A DNA stretch of 51,851 nt from a virus: IMG/VR virus record IMGVR_UViG_3300006793_000049, positions 1 to 51,851 of that record; one strand, given 5' to 3'. A model generated the notes under the pieces. It saw only the letters and a list, made by a program, of their open reading frames with translations, was not told the origin of the DNA and did not search any database. Below are positions 9,401 to 17,314 of the stretch, piece after piece. Made by a program: the position numbers and the translations under genes. How positions within the stretch are numbered: the stretch's first letter is position 1; each line of letters opens with the position of its first letter.

Positions 9401-12400
9401 TGCTAGCAGATTAAATCCAGACAAACCCATACCAATTCAGATAGAAATACGTGACGAAAATTTAAAAGCTTTATTTTATGATACAACTATACCAGGGTAT
9501 AAAGGCAGAAGAGACTACGGAGATTTTGTAGGAATTATTCAAGAAGCAGGTATCGAGACTCAAGATTTGGTTATAGATAATATGGACGGTAATCCAGAAA
9601 TGTTAACTAATCTAGATTTAGATATTGGTGGTTTTGTATATAATAATGGTGAAGTAAAACTTGGTAGAATATTTAAAAGAGATGATGACTACAACCCAGA
9701 TCAATTAGTAAACAGTATTAATGACTTGGGTGTTGTTGGTTATCTAGAAACACAGGAAGAGAAAGCTCAGTTTACAAAAGAAGCTGAGAAGGATTTAATG
9801 CGTATTTATCTAGCGATGCGTGCTGAGTTAGATAATATGGGATTAGACTATGTCAACCTGGCTATCCTCAATAGGTGGTTAGATAACTCTAGAACTAGAC
9901 TAGGCAAATTTATTGGCACTTACGATGTTGCAACAGAAGCTATGGATTTTCAGAATCCTCAAGTCATAGAAGTGCTAGGTAAGAAGTATGATAATCTATC
10001 ATACGAGAGCAGATTGAATAGTTTGATGGTAACACTTAGACATGAAGCAATGCACGCCATGTTTAGAAGTGGTTTGTTTACAGACAAAGAGCTTAACATG
10101 TTAAAAGAATTTTCTAAGAAACATTGGGTAGATGCTTTTAATGTTAGAAAAAACTATAGTGGTTTGCCTGGCATGACTGAAGACATAATTATAGAAGAAG
10201 GTATTACTGCAGCATTTGGTGCTTATATTAACAAGAAGTATGTTCCAAAAGGTAGGCTGGCGAAAGTATTTGAAAGATTAAAAGCTTTCTTCTTAGGCTT
10301 ATCAAGAGCACTATTTAAAACAGGTTATACAAATCCTGCTCAATTATTCGATGCAATTGATAACGGAGAATTTAAAAGAAGAATGCAAGAGCGTAAACGT
10401 TTAGTATTAAATAATACTATAGCGAATAACACCCAACAAAGTTTAGAGAAACGTAGCCCTTCAACAAAAATTAAACAAAGACGAACTCCATTTGTTGCTA
10501 TTACTGACATACCAGAATCGCAACCAGGATACAACTACAGCCAAGAATATATTGATGAACCATCTTCCCCAGAGATAGATAAGTATATACCAGGCACACG
10601 CCAAAGTTTAAGATCCTCTACTCGACAAATGGAAAATGACATTGCTAGAGAATCACGAGCAGATGAAACAAATACAGCCTCACCTGAAAGTATTGGCACA
10701 CCTGCGCGTATATTTTCCCACGCCAGAGTATGGGCTAAAAAATATCCTGTGTTTGAAAAGCTATTTAGTGCTGTAAGTTCACGTGATCAAAAGTCTAGAG
10801 AATTACAAAGTCAATTCGTAGCAACCTTAAGTAAAAAGTTTATGAAAGTAATGCGTAATCCAGAGTATGCTAAACTAATTAATAAAGCATTAGAAATATC
10901 TCAGCAAGTTAAGGGTCGTTACAGGATGAATGAGAATGGTCAAATAATTTTTAGAGCTGAGAGAAATGGAGATGGCGGAGATAGTACAGTAAAAGCAGGA
11001 GAAGTTGTAGTATTGGAAGGTGACTTAGCGGAAGCTTATGAGAATGTGCAAGAGGCTGTACAAATGATGCACAAAGAAATCGTTAGAGGTTTACTAGCTA
11101 ATGATTCTGCTACAGATTTATTATCAAATACTATTCAGACTTTAATAACTTTAAATGCTATAGATGTAGATGCTAAAACATTTTTAAATAATACTAAATC
11201 AATTACTGAGCTCACTGAAAATGATTATGAAAATTTAAGTTACACAGACATACTTCAATTAACTAATGCTGTAAAAGATTTTAAGGAAGCTGTGGGTGAT
11301 AACGCGGAAATATTAATTAACTTACAGCTAACTGCTAAAGAAGGTCAAGGTGTTATTGCTAGATTAAATACATTACTAGGACAGGCTGATAAAGAGGGGG
11401 CACCTGGGACTGGATTGTTGGCACTTACTTCTGAGCTGAGAAAGTATAATGACTTCACAAAGACAGACTATGTACCACTACAAAGATACGGCAGTCATTA
11501 CATTGTCGTAAAAGATAAAGACGGTAAAACCGTAGATTATAGAATGTTTGATAAGGTACGCTTTGGTGTTGTCAAACAAGATGAAGAAAAAGAAGTTAGA
11601 GAAGCATTACAAAATAAATACGGAGGTAACCCTGATGTAACTATATCAGGAACTAAACCTGTTACTATTAATGATTTAAGAAGAGATGTTCAAGCTGATC
11701 TAAATACTATAGACGCAGCCGCACAATTTTTATCAGACACTAATAAAGAAAAATATAATGAAATAAGAAAAGAAATAGAAACAACTTTAAATAAAGGTAC
11801 TGATATTACTAATGGTGTAGTCCAAGGATACAGTGCTTTCATACAACCGCGTAAACAGTCGGGAGGTATACCAGGATACAGTACTGATTTCGCAAGAGGG
11901 TTGACTCAATACGGTTTAGCCAGCAGTAACTTCGCGGCAGGTAATAGATTCAATAAAACTATAGCAGACGCTTATCGAGGTACGCAAGATCCTAAGCAAG
12001 CAGATGTTAGTTTACGTGATGCTTCTAGTAAGTGGTACAAATATGTTATGGACCCAAAACAAGAGTTAGCCCAAATTCGTAGGCTAGGTTTCTGGTATTA
12101 TTTGGGAGGTAATATATCTTCTGCTTTCTTACAGCTAATGAGTATTGTACAATTTAGTGGTCCAATTTTAAGCACAATATCTGGGCAGAAACAATCCGCA
12201 GCTGTTGAGTTAGTGAAAGCATTTAATGACGTAAGAAAAATGTTAGTGTTCAATGGTAGAAAATTTGAAGATGTGTTCTTAAATTTTGATAAGTTACCAG
12301 AAGATGTCAGAGAAGATGCTATGGCTGACATATATAATGGTACAATCAAACAAGGTATGGCAGCACACGAAGCAGGGATGCCTGTAGGTGGTGGCACAGT

Positions 12401-13760
12401 TAGCCAAAACCAAATTAGACAAAGGGCACTAAGAACATTTGAGAACACTGTCATTGGTGGTGTCTTTAATACCTTCGAAACAATTGCACGTTTAACTGCA
12501 TATATTGCCTCCCACAGGATGATGCAAAAACCAGACGCCATGGAAAGCGCAGTTAACTTCTTTAATACAGACGCAGATTTTAGAGGCAACGTAAATAGAA
12601 ATGGCGGAGTCGCTACACCTAGAATAGTAGCGCAACAAGTATTAGAAGAAACTTTTGGTGTGTACGGTAAATTAAATAGACCACAATATATGCGTGGTTG
12701 GGGTTCAGCTTTCTTTTTATTCCAAACTTACATAAGTCAGATGTTTAGCTTAATGACTAGAATGTTATTAAGGCAAGGTACACCTGCGCAAAAAGCGGCG
12801 GGCAGAAAAGCTTTAGCTAAAATGTTAGTTATGATAATGATTACTGGTGGGTTTTTTGGTATGCCTGGCATGGATGACGCTCTTTGGGTTAAAGATTTAT
12901 TAACTAGGTTAGTAACAGGAATAGATAGAGATTCAAGGTCAGAGTTTAGAAATATGCTAGCTGAAGTATCGGGACCTAAGGTAGCAGAATTTTTTGAGAA
13001 TGGTATTATAAATACTCTAGCAAACGTAGATGTGCAAAGAAGATTATCTTTCGGAGCTGTACCAGGTTCTGGACAAATGAGAGCCGTCTTGAGTATGATG
13101 GGATTAAATACTGGAGCAAGAGCTGAAGAATTTTTAGGAGCACCTGGTGCTATTTTTTTCCAAAATGCTAGAAATATTCTACAAGCTTACGAAGCTACAG
13201 GAGAATTTCCTGCGAAAGAATTAGCATATGCAGTAACCCCCACGTTTCTTACTAACTTATTGAAAGCAAATGATATTGCAGAAGATGGTAGAGTAGAGAG
13301 TAGATATGGCACAGTGCTAACTGAAGACGCTACTTTATATGACGCTTTCTTACAAGGTATAGGTTTTTCACCTACTAAAATTACAAAGGAAAGAGAGTTG
13401 CTTAGATTAGAACGTTTAAATTCTGGAAGAAATTCTCAAGTACAATCTAGAATGAATAGAAAAGTTACTACCGCTTACAGAAAAATATTTTTAGGTATGA
13501 TTAAAAAGGATTTTGAATCACAGCTAGAAGGTCAAGAGGATTTAAAAGAGTTATTAATAGAATTATATGCATACAACTCTAGGCAAGATTGGACAAACCA
13601 ATTGAATGTTGATGTGCAAAGATTAGCTATGGAAGCGATGAAAGATTTATCAAAAGAATACAGAGTTCTAAAAGGTGGCTCCACAAACATACAACAAAAT
13701 TTGAAAGACGCAGAAGGTCTGGGCGTAGAGTATGATTTCCCTAGCCCAAACCCTCAATAG
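6498..13760 (+). CDS. Giant polyvalent virion protein with HExxH metallopeptidase motif
   Basis: 2420 residues, by far the largest gene. Visible landmarks are a hydrophobic Gly/Ala segment at about residues 205-235, a GHEGRHRA motif at about 959-966 (ParB-like or polyvalent-domain style), an HEAMH zinc-protease motif at 1182-1186 with acidic residues downstream (IIIEEGITAAFGAY), a helical C-terminal half, and a membrane-like stretch near 2100-2120 (AKMLVMIMITGGFFG). This fits large polyvalent proteins that phages carry inside the virion and inject, combining several enzymatic and membrane domains. Four copies of the dispersed octamer lie in the gene (6896, 8490 inverted, 9159, 11396). Its stop lies 2 bases from the stop of a convergent gene. 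The individual domain activities are inferred. Confidence 0.75.
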   Translation: MAEEVTYKPISDSNIANILAKSSAIASQGIAAPPKPTSEQLKQMADSSPENLKYILLSDDPNGPRMAVPKDATKEEVQAYLKNPKLEQNLFNQGYIYKFGIGAERYDNPNDLDDTAFTKGLKGGWAGLKQIGAGALGTVADVLGMEDLEKATNDAIQRYQIQGMADQFIKTKDGEVIPFEASIEKILTEEDRAAHFFDWLGFNVGQGLVTTIPIFAASMVNPALGVGMAYGMGVGDSRIAQLEATDFEKANAGLSLAIGVPYAATEYLLGAGSILQRMLYQKFGKEATRKGIDKLLKQSTSKTIGKETGKSIAGESLAEGTQEALVESAGVIEKALDTDQEIIASLSDLYTDKDFYKRVGESAGAGAAGGGPFGITGGIVKSYQISDIKNIDAKDSKAYQDNRTNDDKDPVVIDKLGEDYTNNTYTVTGISSSKDIDDNDIVDEDGNIVTPQFQVIGTYDRGGQRKVFLKDLTPGAKNTFVETDISVLDSLNIIKKPTEDKKADTVDPQTGEVEQTPVFDKREDYEKINVKPLTDKKREKLMNILRGRGYTDSQMELIEAQGPRALSHEVESGSNYLTPKEIQQLGQLGYLQEIEGEFSLEVPRGGPRAIYTPATLKEIQENTSVNKKTGKTAGREILEEIINNKVENKPRTSPIREQVGTTPAVPPVPQEEIVNQADEKLAKEISKVSEQLRNPKLTEEKRQELLSYRDVLNEASGDVMQQEARDRYYDMQILANRIGQENHTPAAIEGYKKAIEGLRKRKGITEEDRAAEINRFQALINRAEGDLKNFNVLYTSFGYKPLTRQQLNRITQKSFPNKGKIRALYQGTKEKPIIKPIEVYSVDDSTTRAQGELRREINDNKIKALQNKTYWGTVGHTFWNTGSGSIPGGTLDGGKSAFLYLKPSVFLRLATSGADTSIERQNQLQEQYGKGAQNGITPPYLRLKLRYTDAGNPILSVTGHEGRHRAVYASRLNPDKPIPIQIEIRDENLKALFYDTTIPGYKGRRDYGDFVGIIQEAGIETQDLVIDNMDGNPEMLTNLDLDIGGFVYNNGEVKLGRIFKRDDDYNPDQLVNSINDLGVVGYLETQEEKAQFTKEAEKDLMRIYLAMRAELDNMGLDYVNLAILNRWLDNSRTRLGKFIGTYDVATEAMDFQNPQVIEVLGKKYDNLSYESRLNSLMVTLRHEAMHAMFRSGLFTDKELNMLKEFSKKHWVDAFNVRKNYSGLPGMTEDIIIEEGITAAFGAYINKKYVPKGRLAKVFERLKAFFLGLSRALFKTGYTNPAQLFDAIDNGEFKRRMQERKRLVLNNTIANNTQQSLEKRSPSTKIKQRRTPFVAITDIPESQPGYNYSQEYIDEPSSPEIDKYIPGTRQSLRSSTRQMENDIARESRADETNTASPESIGTPARIFSHARVWAKKYPVFEKLFSAVSSRDQKSRELQSQFVATLSKKFMKVMRNPEYAKLINKALEISQQVKGRYRMNENGQIIFRAERNGDGGDSTVKAGEVVVLEGDLAEAYENVQEAVQMMHKEIVRGLLANDSATDLLSNTIQTLITLNAIDVDAKTFLNNTKSITELTENDYENLSYTDILQLTNAVKDFKEAVGDNAEILINLQLTAKEGQGVIARLNTLLGQADKEGAPGTGLLALTSELRKYNDFTKTDYVPLQRYGSHYIVVKDKDGKTVDYRMFDKVRFGVVKQDEEKEVREALQNKYGGNPDVTISGTKPVTINDLRRDVQADLNTIDAAAQFLSDTNKEKYNEIRKEIETTLNKGTDITNGVVQGYSAFIQPRKQSGGIPGYSTDFARGLTQYGLASSNFAAGNRFNKTIADAYRGTQDPKQADVSLRDASSKWYKYVMDPKQELAQIRRLGFWYYLGGNISSAFLQLMSIVQFSGPILSTISGQKQSAAVELVKAFNDVRKMLVFNGRKFEDVFLNFDKLPEDVREDAMADIYNGTIKQGMAAHEAGMPVGGGTVSQNQIRQRALRTFENTVIGGVFNTFETIARLTAYIASHRMMQKPDAMESAVNFFNTDADFRGNVNRNGGVATPRIVAQQVLEETFGVYGKLNRPQYMRGWGSAFFLFQTYISQMFSLMTRMLLRQGTPAQKAAGRKALAKMLVMIMITGGFFGMPGMDDALWVKDLLTRLVTGIDRDSRSEFRNMLAEVSGPKVAEFFENGIINTLANVDVQRRLSFGAVPGSGQMRAVLSMMGLNTGARAEEFLGAPGAIFFQNARNILQAYEATGEFPAKELAYAVTPTFLTNLLKANDIAEDGRVESRYGTVLTEDATLYDAFLQGIGFSPTKITKERELLRLERLNSGRNSQVQSRMNRKVTTAYRKIFLGMIKKDFESQLEGQEDLKELLIELYAYNSRQDWTNQLNVDVQRLAMEAMKDLSKEYRVLKGGSTNIQQNLKDAEGLGVEYDFPSPNPQ

Positions 13761-13761
13761 T

Positions 13762-15000
13762 TTAGCACATCCAAGAAACCCAATCTTTAGATTTCTTTTT
13801 GATAGGCTCATCAACTACTACAGGCACTTGAAAAGTAACACCATATTCTGGGTGGGTAAACCATAAAGCTTGTTGAGGTCTCTCAGATGTGAATCGGTTT
13901 GAGTAAGCGTATTCATCATAACCCTTTGTAGAGCCATTAACGATACACCCCTTTAATGATATGTACTGATGGTAGTGACCCATAATTACATAGTCAATTG
14001 TTTTATTTTGGTTGTGGTATTCCTGTTTAATCTTCTGGACACCACGTGCAATAGGTCCAAGCATTCCCACAATTCCCGTGCCCCCCGCTACTCCGAGGCG
14101 ATCACCATGGGTCAATAAATAGTTAACACCATACACTTTATATACTGTATCAAAACCTGTAGGTATTTGGAACTGTATTCTCTTATCATTTTTAAAATGC
14201 CTAGATAATAAATTGTATAACATCCAATCGTAATTAGTTTTCGCGGCTTGCTTGTGGCGGTATTGTTTATATGTGCGAGAGTGGTTACCAAATGTACAAG
14301 GTACAAACACTTTACCAAATACATCTGCAAATTTACCTAACGCCCATGTTAAATTGTCTAGTAAATCTAAGACGTGTTCTATATTAGAACCATCATTACT
14401 TTCAGCTAGCTCATCATGAATATCACCCGAGATCATATCACCACCTAACGCACAGATAATACCAGGATACTTAGGGTTAACCATGTGGTTAGTACATAAG
14501 TCTATGGTTGTATTGATAACGTTCTTGAATCTTCTTAATGCTATGGTTCTATCATACTCATTGATATTATTGACCGCTTCTTTATAGACTACTTCACCCC
14601 AGTGAAAGTCAGATAGGAATATAGTAGGCACACCAGGTGCCCCCTTGGCGGGCGTATTCTTTGTCAACCACTTGGGTGGTTTGACTACATGATTATCTGC
14701 TTTAAGTAGGCTGTCTTTCAGTTTCTGGTGGGAAAGATTTTCTTTAGCTAGTAAATCTACTTGTCTTTTAATGTCACGAATTTCTGCGTCGTGTGCGTAC
14801 TGCTGTTCAATCAGTGCTGCCTCAGCGTCGGGGGGCACCGTTGTAGGTTTAACACCCTGTAGTTGGGCTTGTTCAATTCTCTCTATGAGAGTAGTGCGCG
14901 GTATTCCTAGTTCCCTAGAGGCTGCCGCTTTGTTGCCTTTATTTCTAATGACTGCATTTAGAGCGTCAATTAGTATGCTTTTTGCTGTAGTTTTTGCCAT
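13762..15000 (-). CDS. HTH-metallophosphoesterase fusion protein
   Basis: 412 residues from ATG 15000, chosen because AGGAG precedes it; the longer frame to 15207 runs through a divergent promoter. Residues 1-35 hold a Fis-like helix-turn-helix (NKAAASRELGIPRTTLIERI). A helical linker follows. The remainder is a calcineurin-like phosphoesterase with the expected motifs in order: LSDFHWGE, GGDMISGD, GNHSR, LTHGD and GHYH. The Asp, His and Asn residues for two metals are present. The family cleaves phosphodiesters or phosphomonoesters, and the substrate here is unknown. It is the only gene on its strand between two plus-strand blocks and has its own upstream region. Three octamer copies lie inside. 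Confidence 0.85.
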   Translation of the reverse strand: MAKTTAKSILIDALNAVIRNKGNKAAASRELGIPRTTLIERIEQAQLQGVKPTTVPPDAEAALIEQQYAHDAEIRDIKRQVDLLAKENLSHQKLKDSLLKADNHVVKPPKWLTKNTPAKGAPGVPTIFLSDFHWGEVVYKEAVNNINEYDRTIALRRFKNVINTTIDLCTNHMVNPKYPGIICALGGDMISGDIHDELAESNDGSNIEHVLDLLDNLTWALGKFADVFGKVFVPCTFGNHSRTYKQYRHKQAAKTNYDWMLYNLLSRHFKNDKRIQFQIPTGFDTVYKVYGVNYLLTHGDRLGVAGGTGIVGMLGPIARGVQKIKQEYHNQNKTIDYVIMGHYHQYISLKGCIVNGSTKGYDEYAYSNRFTSERPQQALWFTHPEYGVTFQVPVVVDEPIKKKSKDWVSWMC

Positions 15001-15044
15001 AATTATCTCCTGTAGTGCGCGAATATTACCACGTTTTTTCACCC

Positions 15045-15073
15045 TTGTCAAGCAAATAATGATATGGTATACT
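15045..15073 (+). promoter_or_regulatory. Sigma70-like promoter, leaderless
   Basis: TTGTCA (15045-15050), a 17-bp spacer ending in ATGG, then TATACT (15068-15073). The predicted start at about 15080 is exactly the A of the next ATG. The extended ATGG-TAT form recurs upstream of other phage genes. It drives the 15.1-17.9 kb plus-strand operon. Confidence 0.8.
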
Positions 15074-15079
15074 CTTTGT

Positions 15080-15196
15080 ATGAAACTCACAGAAGAAATA
15101 AAAATAACAGCACCTGTTGTTAAAATTGGTGGTGATGCAGTAAAGGTTGAAGCACCCCAATCAGAAGCCTCATCTGATTCTTCACCATCTAAGTAA
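15080..15196 (+). CDS. Small leaderless first gene of the lysis-region operon
   Basis: 38 residues (starts MKLTEEIKITAPVVKIGG, ends in an Ser/Pro-rich tail). The same frame continues upstream, but the promoter places the transcription start at this ATG and no Shine-Dalgarno sequence exists. It is slightly acidic, with no motif and no known function. Confidence 0.6.
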   Translation: MKLTEEIKITAPVVKIGGDAVKVEAPQSEASSDSSPSK

Positions 15197-15205
15197 GGAT
15201 ATATC

Positions 15206-15445
15206 ATGAAAAACCAGAGAGTAAGAAAAGAACCATTGGGTAAGGGAGTGGATAAATACAGAGAGAAAGTACGTTATCCTAATTTAGAAGTAGCTAGACC
15301 TTATGTTAAAAAAATATCAAAAGCTATTGATACAGTTAAAAAAACTTATGAAGATATTAGAGATAAAAAGACTGTTAAAAATCCAGTTAAAAGAAAACAA
15401 ATTAAAATAGCTAGAAGAAAAGATTTAGAAAAGAAATATAAATAA
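15206..15445 (+). CDS. Small basic protein
   Basis: 79 residues, about one third Lys/Arg, helical. AAGGATAT precedes the ATG. The last base of its stop is the first base of the next ATG (TAATG). The strong positive charge suggests nucleic-acid binding. No family is recognised. Confidence 0.65.
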   Translation: MKNQRVRKEPLGKGVDKYREKVRYPNLEVARPYVKKISKAIDTVKKTYEDIRDKKTVKNPVKRKQIKIARRKDLEKKYK

Positions 15446-15669
15446 TGCCAATCACTAGAGCACAAACATATCAGCAAATTAAAAGCGGTACAAAAAAGAA
15501 ACCTAAAAAGAAAAAGTTTTCTACACCAGGCTCTAGAGCTAGGGCTAAAGCTGGTAAGATAAAGAAAGCTATTCTATCTCAACAAAGAGGAGAAAAATCT
15601 CCGCAAGGTAGAGTAGTAATGAGAGGATTTGTTAAGGCACTATATGATAAAGTCAAAAACAAAAAGTAA
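15445..15669 (+). CDS. Small basic protein
   Basis: 74 residues, very Lys-rich (GTKKKPKKKKFSTPGSRARA), coupled to the gene before it by TAATG. It overlaps the next gene by 26 bases. It is probably nucleic-acid binding or virion-packaged, judging from charge only. Confidence 0.6.
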   Translation: MPITRAQTYQQIKSGTKKKPKKKKFSTPGSRARAKAGKIKKAILSQQRGEKSPQGRVVMRGFVKALYDKVKNKK

Positions 15670-15838
15670 ATCTACCGTAAACAAAGCAGGTAATTATACT
15701 AAGCCTAGTATGAGGAAGGCATTGTTTAATAGAATAAAAGCTGGCGGAAAAGGTGGAGCCCCAGGACAGTGGTCAGCACGCAAAGCACAAATGCTAGCCA
15801 AACAATATAAATCAAAAGGCGGAGGTTACAAATCATAG
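15644..15838 (+). CDS. Conserved marine-phage small basic protein (STVNKAGNYTKP type)
   Basis: 64 residues from ATG 15644. The sequence pattern STVNKAGNYTKPSMRKALF followed by AGGKGGAPGQWSARKAQ is one I recognise as widely conserved in marine phages and annotated as hypothetical. It is basic and has no catalytic motif. Its conservation implies a real function despite the small size. It overlaps the preceding gene's end in another frame. Confidence 0.75.
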   Translation: MIKSKTKSKSTVNKAGNYTKPSMRKALFNRIKAGGKGGAPGQWSARKAQMLAKQYKSKGGGYKS

Positions 15839-15839
15839 G

Positions 15840-15938
15840 ATGGAATCAATTTGCAAATCTTGTGGGCACAATTGTCACTGCAGTAACTCCTCTCAATGCC
15901 ATTGTGGTTGCGCAAATTGCGCACACGGAAAGGAATAA
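15840..15938 (+). CDS. Cysteine-rich metallothionein-like peptide
   Basis: 32 residues beginning ATG at 15840, one base after the preceding gene's stop codon (TAGG-ATGG context). It contains eight Cys (residues 5, 8, 12, 14, 20, 22, 24, 27) and four His, arranged as CxxCGHxCxC and CxCGCxxCxH. Dense CxC and CxxC spacing with no other core is the hallmark of metallothionein-like or small zinc-binding peptides. It lies in an operon of tiny genes, and GGAGG upstream (within GGCGGAGG) can serve as ribosome-binding site. Metal binding is inferred from the residues. Confidence 0.7.
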   Translation: MESICKSCGHNCHCSNSSQCHCGCANCAHGKE

Positions 15939-15940
15939 AA

Positions 15941-16099
15941 ATGCCAAAGGGACCAGGAACATACGGAAGCAAGGTGGGGAGACCTGCCAAAAAGAAAACA
16001 AAAAAACCAGCAATGGGACCAGCTGGAAAATTGACAGCAAAACAGAAAAAGCTACCCGATTTTCTAAAGGAAAAAATACAAAAGTCAAAGAAGAAGTAA
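15941..16099 (+). CDS. Small basic protein (MPKGPGTYGSKVGRP type)
   Basis: 52 residues from ATG 15941, with AAAGGAAT just before. The N-terminus GPGTYGSKVGRPAKKK is a recurrent signature of small marine-phage proteins. The rest is Lys-rich. The stop overlaps the next ATG (TAATG). It is probably a nucleic-acid-binding or virion accessory protein. The function is unknown. Confidence 0.7.
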   Translation: MPKGPGTYGSKVGRPAKKKTKKPAMGPAGKLTAKQKKLPDFLKEKIQKSKKK

Positions 16100-16359
16100 T
16101 GGCGTTAACTAAATCACAGAAAAGTTTAAAGGCTTGGACCAAACAGAAGTGGCGTACTAAATCTGGTAAGCCATCTACTCAAGGTCCAAAAGCTACAGGT
16201 GAAAGATATTTACCATCTGCCGCTATCAAGTCTTTATCCTCTGGTGAATATGCAGCGACTACCGCTGCGAAAAGAAAAGCTAAAGCTGCTGGTAAACAAC
16301 ATGCATCGCAACCAAAGAATATAAAAAAGAAAACTAAAAAATTTAGGAAGGTATCGTAA
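16099..16359 (+). CDS. DUF5872-like small basic protein
   Basis: 86 residues starting at the ATG that overlaps the preceding stop. The pattern KSLKAWTKQKWRTKSGKPS, then GPKATGERYLP, is one I remember as the DUF5872-type family, common in marine viruses and of unknown function. A longer frame to 15862 exists but crosses two other genes. The C-terminus is Lys-rich. Confidence 0.7.
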   Translation: MALTKSQKSLKAWTKQKWRTKSGKPSTQGPKATGERYLPSAAIKSLSSGEYAATTAAKRKAKAAGKQHASQPKNIKKKTKKFRKVS

Positions 16360-16754
16360 TGTTTAATTTATTAGTAGGTCCTCTGGCATCTCTACTAGGA
16401 GACACAGTTAAAGGATTTGTAGCTACTAAGAAAGCTAAAGCTGATTTAGCTTTAACAGAAATAAAAGCACAGAAAAGTTTAAAGGAACAACAGATCGCAG
16501 GAAAGATTGGATGGGAAGCATCCGCTGTAGATCAAATGAAAGGGAGCTGGAAAGATGAAGTAATTTTACTAGCCCTGTTAATTCCAGCGGTGCTAGTTTT
16601 TATTCCTGGTTGGACACCACATATTAAAGCAGGGTTTGAAGCCTTGCATAGTCTACCAGATTACTATAAACATTTATTATATATCGCCTGCTCAGCTAGC
16701 TTTGGTATCAAAGGGGCTAAAGGTGCTATGGGATTAATAACTAAAAAGAAATAA
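16359..16754 (+). CDS. Putative holin
   Basis: 131 residues. It has an amphipathic N-terminus, a helical charged region (residues 20-60), then hydrophobic segments at about 68-86 (EVILLALLIPAVLVFIPGW) and 103-122 (LLYIACSASFGIKGAKGAM), and ends KKK. Two or three membrane spans with a basic tail, directly upstream of a lysozyme, fit a holin that opens the inner membrane for the endolysin. The ATG overlaps the stop of the gene upstream. Confidence 0.65.
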   Translation: MFNLLVGPLASLLGDTVKGFVATKKAKADLALTEIKAQKSLKEQQIAGKIGWEASAVDQMKGSWKDEVILLALLIPAVLVFIPGWTPHIKAGFEALHSLPDYYKHLLYIACSASFGIKGAKGAMGLITKKK

Positions 16755-16867
16755 TGTATCAATTAGAAATATTCACATATAAGATTATCGCTAGTGTATA
16801 TAAACTATTTGAAAAAGAAAAACCTAAAGATGAACATGAAGTTCATTGGGGTATAGGAGGCAGATAA
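16754..16867 (+). CDS. Tiny gene coupling holin and lysozyme
   Basis: 37 residues (MYQLEIFTYKIIASVYKLF, then a charged tail EKEKPKDEHEVHWGIGGR). Both ends overlap neighbours by TAATG, so translation passes from holin to this peptide to lysozyme. Its last codons contain the AGGAGG that serves the lysozyme start. The amphipathic N-terminal half could associate with membrane. The function is unknown. Confidence 0.6.
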   Translation: MYQLEIFTYKIIASVYKLFEKEKPKDEHEVHWGIGGR

Positions 16868-17313
16868 TGTTTGAAAAACTTAAGGAGAGAATAAAAGAAC
16901 ACGAAGGATTTAGGTCTTATGTTTACAAGGATTCATTAGGATTCGCAACCATAGGATACGGTCACTTGGTAACAAAGGAGGACAACTATGAAGAAGGTAT
17001 TGAATACAGTCAAGAACAACTTGATGCCGTCTTTGAAGATGATTTTGAAAATGCCTGTGATTGCGCTCAATTGGTCGCTGACAATTTTAATATCAATTTT
17101 GACGAGCACCCAGAACCTGTTAAAGAAGTTCTTATAGAAATGGTATTTCAGTTAGGTGTTGGAGGGGTAAGTAAGTTTAAGAAATTTCTTGGACACTTGT
17201 CTACTAACACCTATCATTTTGCCGCGGACGAAATGCTCAATTCACGTTGGGCAAAACAAACACCTATGCGTGCAGAAAAATTATCATATACAATTAGAGG
17301 ACTAGCCTACTAA
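16867..17313 (+). CDS. T4-type lysozyme (GH24 endolysin)
   Basis: 148 residues from ATG 16867, with AGGAGG 6 bases upstream. The N-terminal motif EHEGFRSYVYKDSLGFATIG places the catalytic Glu13, Asp22 and Thr28 as in T4 lysozyme (E11, D20, T26). It cleaves the glycan strand of peptidoglycan. There is no signal peptide, so release depends on the upstream holin. The length is close to the family norm of about 160. Confidence 0.9.
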   Translation: MFEKLKERIKEHEGFRSYVYKDSLGFATIGYGHLVTKEDNYEEGIEYSQEQLDAVFEDDFENACDCAQLVADNFNINFDEHPEPVKEVLIEMVFQLGVGGVSKFKKFLGHLSTNTYHFAADEMLNSRWAKQTPMRAEKLSYTIRGLAY

Positions 17314-17314
17314 C

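Noticed and set aside
12098-12589. A 163-residue open frame on the minus strand inside the giant gene
   Set aside because: It is antisense to a clearly coding region, with Ser/Leu/Ala-rich shadow composition and no ribosome-binding site.
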